Shown here one piece after another: positions 60,051 to 64,000 of a stretch of DNA of 64,000 bases; positions within the stretch are counted from its first letter, which is position 1; every line of letters starts with the position of its first letter. Position numbers and translations under genes: made by a program. This DNA comes from an uncultured Victivallales bacterium (lineage in GTDB: Bacteria > Verrucomicrobiota > Lentisphaeria > Victivallales > UBA1829), in assembly GCA_944391115.1 (NCBI GenBank), contig CALXSJ010000018.1:1-64000 (forward strand). Reading direction: 5' to 3'. The notes under the pieces were generated by a model. It was given only the letters and a program-made list of their open reading frames with translations. It had not been told where the DNA came from and made no database searches.

Positions 60051-63000
60051 ATGACACTGCGGAATCTTTTTCTATTTGCAACTCTCATACTGGCATTTTC
60101 CTGCCAGGCGCAGAATCTGCTGGAAAACCCGGATTTTATTCCCTCCGTCTACGGGAAATGCCAAAGCGGCGCACGCGGCTGGCTTTTTTACGACTGGACC
60201 AGACGCAAAGAGGTTGGAAACGAAAAAAATCCGTATCACTCCGGATTTGACGTCTACCGCTTTGAATTCGGTAAAAAGTCCTTCCGGATGGACTTCAGGA
60301 AAGACGGTCCTTATCCGGAAACACGCATCACGCTGGAAGAAAATGCCACGCTGTTTCTGCCACCGGCACCGTCTTTCCGGCTTGCCGGGGAATTTTTGAG
60401 CAATGCCGCGCCTCTGGAGGTTTCCATCGGAGGAGTCAGGCGTACTTTTCCCGCCGCTCCGGGGTGGCGGAAGCTGGACATGGACATTCTCCCGAAAACC
60501 TTTCTCACGGCGCCTCTGCGGTTTTCCGGTTCTTTTCCCAGGGGGAGTTCCTTCGGTCTCCGGGATCTCTCCCTGACAGCGGCATATCCGGCATCCGACG
60601 GCAGGATCTTTCTCCCCGGCGGACAAACGGAACTTTCCAGAATCCTCATTCCGCCGAAGGCTTCCTGCAAGGAGAAAAGAGCCGCGTTGCTGTGGCAGGG
60701 ATATCTCTGGAGATTTTCGGGAAAAGTTCTGAAAATCGTCTCATCCGGGACGAAACAGCCCGGCAGTCTGGTGCTTGCGGCTTCACCGGAAAAAGAACTG
60801 ACGGAGGGAGCTTATCGAATCCGGGTCACTCCCGAACTGTTCTGTGTCGAAGTCCGGAATTCCGATGCGCACTTTCCCGCGCTCTGCAATTTCATCCGGA
60901 CGCTGGGCTTCAGACTCTTCTCCTCGGACTGCATTCAGTGGCCAGAGAAACAGCAAAAACTTGTTTTGAAAGCGTATTCCAAAACCTTCACTCCGAAATT
61001 CGGCGTCGTTTATCACACCAGTCCGAACAAGAACTGCGGCGTGACGACGATTTTCAACGGAGGAATTCCGCGTCAGTATTACAGGGCGATGCCCGACGAC
61101 TGGTATGAAACAACCCACCCGCTGAGTTTCCACAATGCGCCTTTTCTCCTCCCTTACAGCCGATACGGGAAAACGAATCCGGAATTTTATCCGATGGATC
61201 AGTTCGGGAAACGGATTTTCTCCCGCAGATATCCGCAGCTGTGCTATGGAAACAAGAAGTCCCCTGCAATCATCGCCGAAAGATTTGCAGCCTGGGTCGC
61301 AAACAATCCGGAATACACGGATTTTTATTTTGAACAGAACGACGGCGTGGAGGTCTGTCTCTGTCCCGAGTGCAGAAAGCATCGTGTCGGCACATCCAAT
61401 TCGGACAACACCATCCTCATGCTGAATGAAATTGCGAAGCGAGTGGCGCCGACCCATGTTTCCACCCTGGCATATACCCGGCTGACGGAACAGCCGCCGG
61501 TCAATCATAAACCGGAGAAGAATGTCGACATTCTCTACTGCACGTGGCCGTCCGACTGGAAATGCGCCATTCATCCTGACTGCGAGCTGAACCGGGGAGC
61601 CCTGGAACATCTCCGGGGCTGGGCAAAGGCGCTTGACAATGACCGTTCCCGTCTGAGCGGATACATCTATGACGAGGCGGTCTCCATGCTCGGGATCAGA
61701 AAGGCGGAGCAGATCAACCGCTTCGGCAGGAAAAGCCTTTTCCTCTGCATCAACAGCGATATGCTCTCTTATATGATAAACCGCTGGAACTGGGGCGAAG
61801 ATCCGGATCAGGCCCGCACGGAATTCATCCATGCCGTATACGGAAAGGCCGCTCCGGAAATTCTGAAGTATGAAAAGAAGCTGGAAGAAACCGCAGGCCG
61901 ATATCGGCATGACAAACGGGACATCCAGGCGGGATCCGCAAGCCTGTTCCCCTATCTTTTCCGTCCGGAGAGTCCATTGTCCGCCGCCGGCTTTGAAACG
62001 CTCCGCGGGATCCTCGACCATGCTCTCCGGCTCGAGTCCGACGATTCTTATGCCAGACTCCGCATTCTGGAAATGAAAAGGATGCTTCTGGCTCAGGACA
62101 TTGCAAAATTTCCGCGCTCCTCCTGCCGGACAAAAGGCGATCTTGAAAAGTTCGCGGAAAAAATGAAGGAGCTGATCGGCACGGCTTCCGCCATCGCGGA
62201 AAGCAAACTGCCGCAGGCGCGTGAATGGCCGTGGATGGAATGGAGACGCTCCTTCAACCATTATACCCCTCAGCGTTTCTTCTTCTCGTTCGCGGGACTT
62301 AATCTCAGCACGCCAGCAGGACAGGACTGGACCCGGGATCCCGTCATTCTTGAATTCCGGAAAAATCCGGCGAGATTCCTGACGTTCATGCCGAAGAAAC
62401 TCTACAACATCCATACCGGCTACTACGGTCCGCCGAAAGGATTCGAGTGGACGCCCCGGGAACTTATCGGCGGCGCCGGAGTCGCCAGCATCCGTTACCG
62501 CTGTCCGGCTAGAGACGCCATGCTTTTGCAGCGGAAAAGCTCTTCCCGCAATGTCACCAGCGCCGTTTTCAATCTTTCCAGACTTCCGCAGGCGGACAAA
62601 ATGCTTCTGGAAATAACCGGACAGGATGATGACAAACCCGGACGCGCGCTCTGGAGCATCAAGGTCAACGGAAAAACCGCACTGACAGGAAAAAATCCGT
62701 TTGCGGAATGCGGATGGAGTTCCTTTGCGTTCAAGTTTCCATCTTCCTGCCTGAAAAAGGGAGAGAATACCATCACGATAACCAACCTGACGCCGGATCC
62801 GGAAACTTCGCATAGAAAAGATGAAAATGTGTATGACTCCAACGGGACTTTCCTGGGCACCGCGGAAAACATGAATTACCAGCAGGGCTGGATTGCGGTC
62901 AGCAATATCAGGATTTGTGAATCTCCGGATCATCAGAAGAACGTTGAAAAACAGCTGAAAAATCCTCTCCGGATCAAAAAATACGCCTATGTCGGATTTC

Positions 63001-63551
63001 CCGTAATGGTCTATCCCGGGAAAAAATACCGGATTGCAGGAGAAACCCGGAGCGCGGACGGAGAACTGCGGCTTTGCATGTATTCTCTCGACAGCGCAGG
63101 AAAGGGACTGTCCTATGCCAGAAGCTGCTGGATTCCCGGATCCGAAACGGTTCTGGCGCGTCCCTGTAAAGCCGGCGATAGCATTCTTTTCGTGAAAGAC
63201 GCTTCGAGATGGAAAAAAGGGAATTTTGCCGCGGCTTTCAATCTTTCCAGCCCCCCGGCGCTCAATACATCTCCTGCAATCAAGGAGATCAGACAATGTG
63301 AAAAAAACTGGGAAATTGAACTTCATAAGCCCGTAACGGAAGCATATCCGGAAGGAATGAGCGCAGCCTGCGGCATCATACAGGCGAGCCGGATAGAAAA
63401 GAAGATTCAAAGCACCAGGGATTTCACGCCGTTTTCCATTGAGATCGCAGCCGAAGAATTCACACGCAGACAGCCGGGAATCTGTTTTTTCAATCTGCAG
63501 TTTGCCGGTGAGGAATTTGCGCTCCGGAATATCGACATAACCGTCAAATAA
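60051..63551 (+). CDS. Secreted multi-domain DUF4838 glycosidase-like protein
   Basis: 1166 residues from the ATG at 60051, with AAGGAG upstream; the longer frame overlaps the pilin gene and is rejected. The signal peptide ends around FSC-QAQ, and whether it is a lipoprotein is unclear. Residues 25-190 look like a carbohydrate-binding beta-sandwich. DUF4838 follows with FYFEQNDGVEVCLCPECRKH (the C-x-C-x2-C cluster) and SGYIYDEAVSMLG. A second beta-sandwich lies at about 800-970 and a third at the end (about 975-1166). It is much longer than the 797-residue copy. Its TAA is directly followed by the 147-bp repeat. Confidence 0.77.
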   Translation: MTLRNLFLFATLILAFSCQAQNLLENPDFIPSVYGKCQSGARGWLFYDWTRRKEVGNEKNPYHSGFDVYRFEFGKKSFRMDFRKDGPYPETRITLEENATLFLPPAPSFRLAGEFLSNAAPLEVSIGGVRRTFPAAPGWRKLDMDILPKTFLTAPLRFSGSFPRGSSFGLRDLSLTAAYPASDGRIFLPGGQTELSRILIPPKASCKEKRAALLWQGYLWRFSGKVLKIVSSGTKQPGSLVLAASPEKELTEGAYRIRVTPELFCVEVRNSDAHFPALCNFIRTLGFRLFSSDCIQWPEKQQKLVLKAYSKTFTPKFGVVYHTSPNKNCGVTTIFNGGIPRQYYRAMPDDWYETTHPLSFHNAPFLLPYSRYGKTNPEFYPMDQFGKRIFSRRYPQLCYGNKKSPAIIAERFAAWVANNPEYTDFYFEQNDGVEVCLCPECRKHRVGTSNSDNTILMLNEIAKRVAPTHVSTLAYTRLTEQPPVNHKPEKNVDILYCTWPSDWKCAIHPDCELNRGALEHLRGWAKALDNDRSRLSGYIYDEAVSMLGIRKAEQINRFGRKSLFLCINSDMLSYMINRWNWGEDPDQARTEFIHAVYGKAAPEILKYEKKLEETAGRYRHDKRDIQAGSASLFPYLFRPESPLSAAGFETLRGILDHALRLESDDSYARLRILEMKRMLLAQDIAKFPRSSCRTKGDLEKFAEKMKELIGTASAIAESKLPQAREWPWMEWRRSFNHYTPQRFFFSFAGLNLSTPAGQDWTRDPVILEFRKNPARFLTFMPKKLYNIHTGYYGPPKGFEWTPRELIGGAGVASIRYRCPARDAMLLQRKSSSRNVTSAVFNLSRLPQADKMLLEITGQDDDKPGRALWSIKVNGKTALTGKNPFAECGWSSFAFKFPSSCLKKGENTITITNLTPDPETSHRKDENVYDSNGTFLGTAENMNYQQGWIAVSNIRICESPDHQKNVEKQLKNPLRIKKYAYVGFPVMVYPGKKYRIAGETRSADGELRLCMYSLDSAGKGLSYARSCWIPGSETVLARPCKAGDSILFVKDASRWKKGNFAAAFNLSSPPALNTSPAIKEIRQCEKNWEIELHKPVTEAYPEGMSAACGIIQASRIEKKIQSTRDFTPFSIEIAAEEFTRRQPGICFFNLQFAGEEFALRNIDITVK

Positions 63552-63698
63552 ATTACCGCGATGCAAGCATGCGCGGTATTGGGGATTTCGCCTCCGGCGA
63601 CCAGCTTACGCAGCTGGACCGCGGCAGGACTGAGAGTCCTGCACGAAGCAATTTTTGGCGATGCAGAGCATCGCGGTATCAACCTAAATTTTTTTGAA
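63552..63698 (+). repeat. 147-bp multi-hairpin repeat, copy 3
   Basis: 145 of 147 bases agree with the copy at 23238 (changes GGGAA to GGGGA and GGTATT to GGTATC). It starts at the base after the stop codon of the DUF4838 gene and keeps the 10-bp terminal inverted repeat ACCGCGATGC/GCATCGCGGT and every internal hairpin. The right edge TTTTTTTGAA is followed by different sequence. Open frames through it are translated repeat. Confidence 0.88.
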
Positions 63699-63795
63699 AT
63701 GAACCGGAAGCGGGAAATCCCCTCAAATGCAATGGATCAGACGGGCACGGAAAATCTGAGTCCGCAAAGAAAAAAGAGGAAAAACAGGAGAAGGC

Positions 63796-64000
63796 ATGCA
63801 TCAGTTTTCACTGGCGGACGGGAACCTGCTTCTGAGCATGGAAGCGTGGAATCCGGCCATTCTGCATATCCGCCTGGCGCCGCCGGAACGGAACTCCCGG
63901 GAGAGCGCCCTGGATCGTTACGAGTATCTGGAAAAGCCTCCGGGCGATCCTGAAGCCGTCTGTCTGGAAGACGGAAGCAGCGTCACGCTGAAAACGGCAG
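63796..64000 (+). CDS. Start of a probable glycosidase (cut by window end)
   Basis: The ATG at 63796 follows CAGGAGAAGG and the frame stays open to the window edge (68 codons). The sequence begins MHQFSLADGNLLLSMEAWNP and continues ILHIRLAPPERNSRES, which recalls the beta-sandwich N-terminus of GH31-type enzymes. No signal peptide is seen, so it may be cytoplasmic. It lies 244 bp after the DUF4838 gene, with the multi-hairpin repeat between. Family assignment is tentative because the barrel is outside the window. Confidence 0.5.
   Translation, partial: MHQFSLADGNLLLSMEAWNPAILHIRLAPPERNSRESALDRYEYLEKPPGDPEAVCLEDGSSVTLKTA

Noticed and set aside
63561-63953. Plus-strand open frame of 130 codons after the DUF4838 gene
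   Set aside because: Its first third is the multi-hairpin repeat and it overlaps the better-supported start at 63796 in another frame.
1-64000. tRNA, rRNA or large prophage region
   Set aside because: No such sequence was recognised on reading; no integrase, terminase or capsid genes are present.

Overview
The window is 64 kb of a chromosome with about 57% G+C. Its gene content points to a saccharolytic bacterium of the Lentisphaerota (PVC superphylum), close to the gut Victivallales. The indicators are five prepilin-like proteins with an [10 protein letters not shown]-type N-terminus and an 'H-X9-DG' C-terminus, many secreted DUF4838 and LamG/DUF4091 proteins, GH20/GH2/GH42-type enzymes, SGNH hydrolase and Gfo/Idh oxidoreductase, and AraC-type regulators. 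No rRNA, tRNA or CRISPR array was seen. The assignment is an inference from protein families.

Layout. 1-8.4 kb: an ECF sigma factor with a membrane anti-sigma factor, an iron regulator (DtxR type with FeoA-like domain) with FeoB, a two-gene UDP-HexNAc/UDP-HexNAcA pathway, and an EamA transporter. 8.5-12.3 kb: a D-2-hydroxyacid dehydrogenase with an AraC regulator, then a cytoplasmic GH20 enzyme. 12.8-23.1 kb (+): one long operon with GH20-like protein, pilin, SGNH hydrolase, DUF4838, pilin, small secreted protein and DUF4838. It ends in a tandem pair of multi-hairpin repeats. 23.5-28.0 kb (-): pilin, LamG/DUF4091 and CBM9-like. 28.2-29.1 kb (+): AraC regulator. 29.2-45.6 kb (-): an eight-gene run of GH2, GH20-like, TIM-barrel protein, a 967-residue unknown, GH42, then a second pilin, LamG/DUF4091, CBM9-like module. 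45.8-49.2 kb: oxidoreductases around a second, related AraC regulator. 49.5-54.2 kb (+): an envelope lipoprotein cluster of CsgG/LpoB type with a COG3014-like protein. 54.3-58.2 kb: an orphan sugar-binding lipoprotein, a retron-type reverse transcriptase followed by a dense hairpin array, and a GntR regulator whose effector domain resembles an ABC solute-binding protein. 58.3-64 kb (+): sugar isomerase, pilin, DUF4838, another multi-hairpin repeat, and the start of a probable glycosidase.

How it fits together. Five times, a prepilin-like gene stands at or near the head of a block of secreted glycan-binding or glycan-cleaving proteins. Two of these blocks are duplicates of each other with almost identical protein lengths. 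The large minus-strand operon mixes leaderless glycosidases with exported binding proteins, suggesting surface capture followed by intracellular cleavage. The DE catalytic pairs (GH20 and the GH123-like DUF4091 proteins) suggest N-acetylhexosamine-containing glycans as substrates. A 38-bp sequence is repeated with identical spacing upstream of two promoters and may be a shared regulator site. The most unusual items are the pilin/CAZyme cassettes, the 147-bp multi-hairpin repeat (two copies 40 kb apart differing at two positions), and the reverse transcriptase that lacks room for a normal upstream msr-msd.
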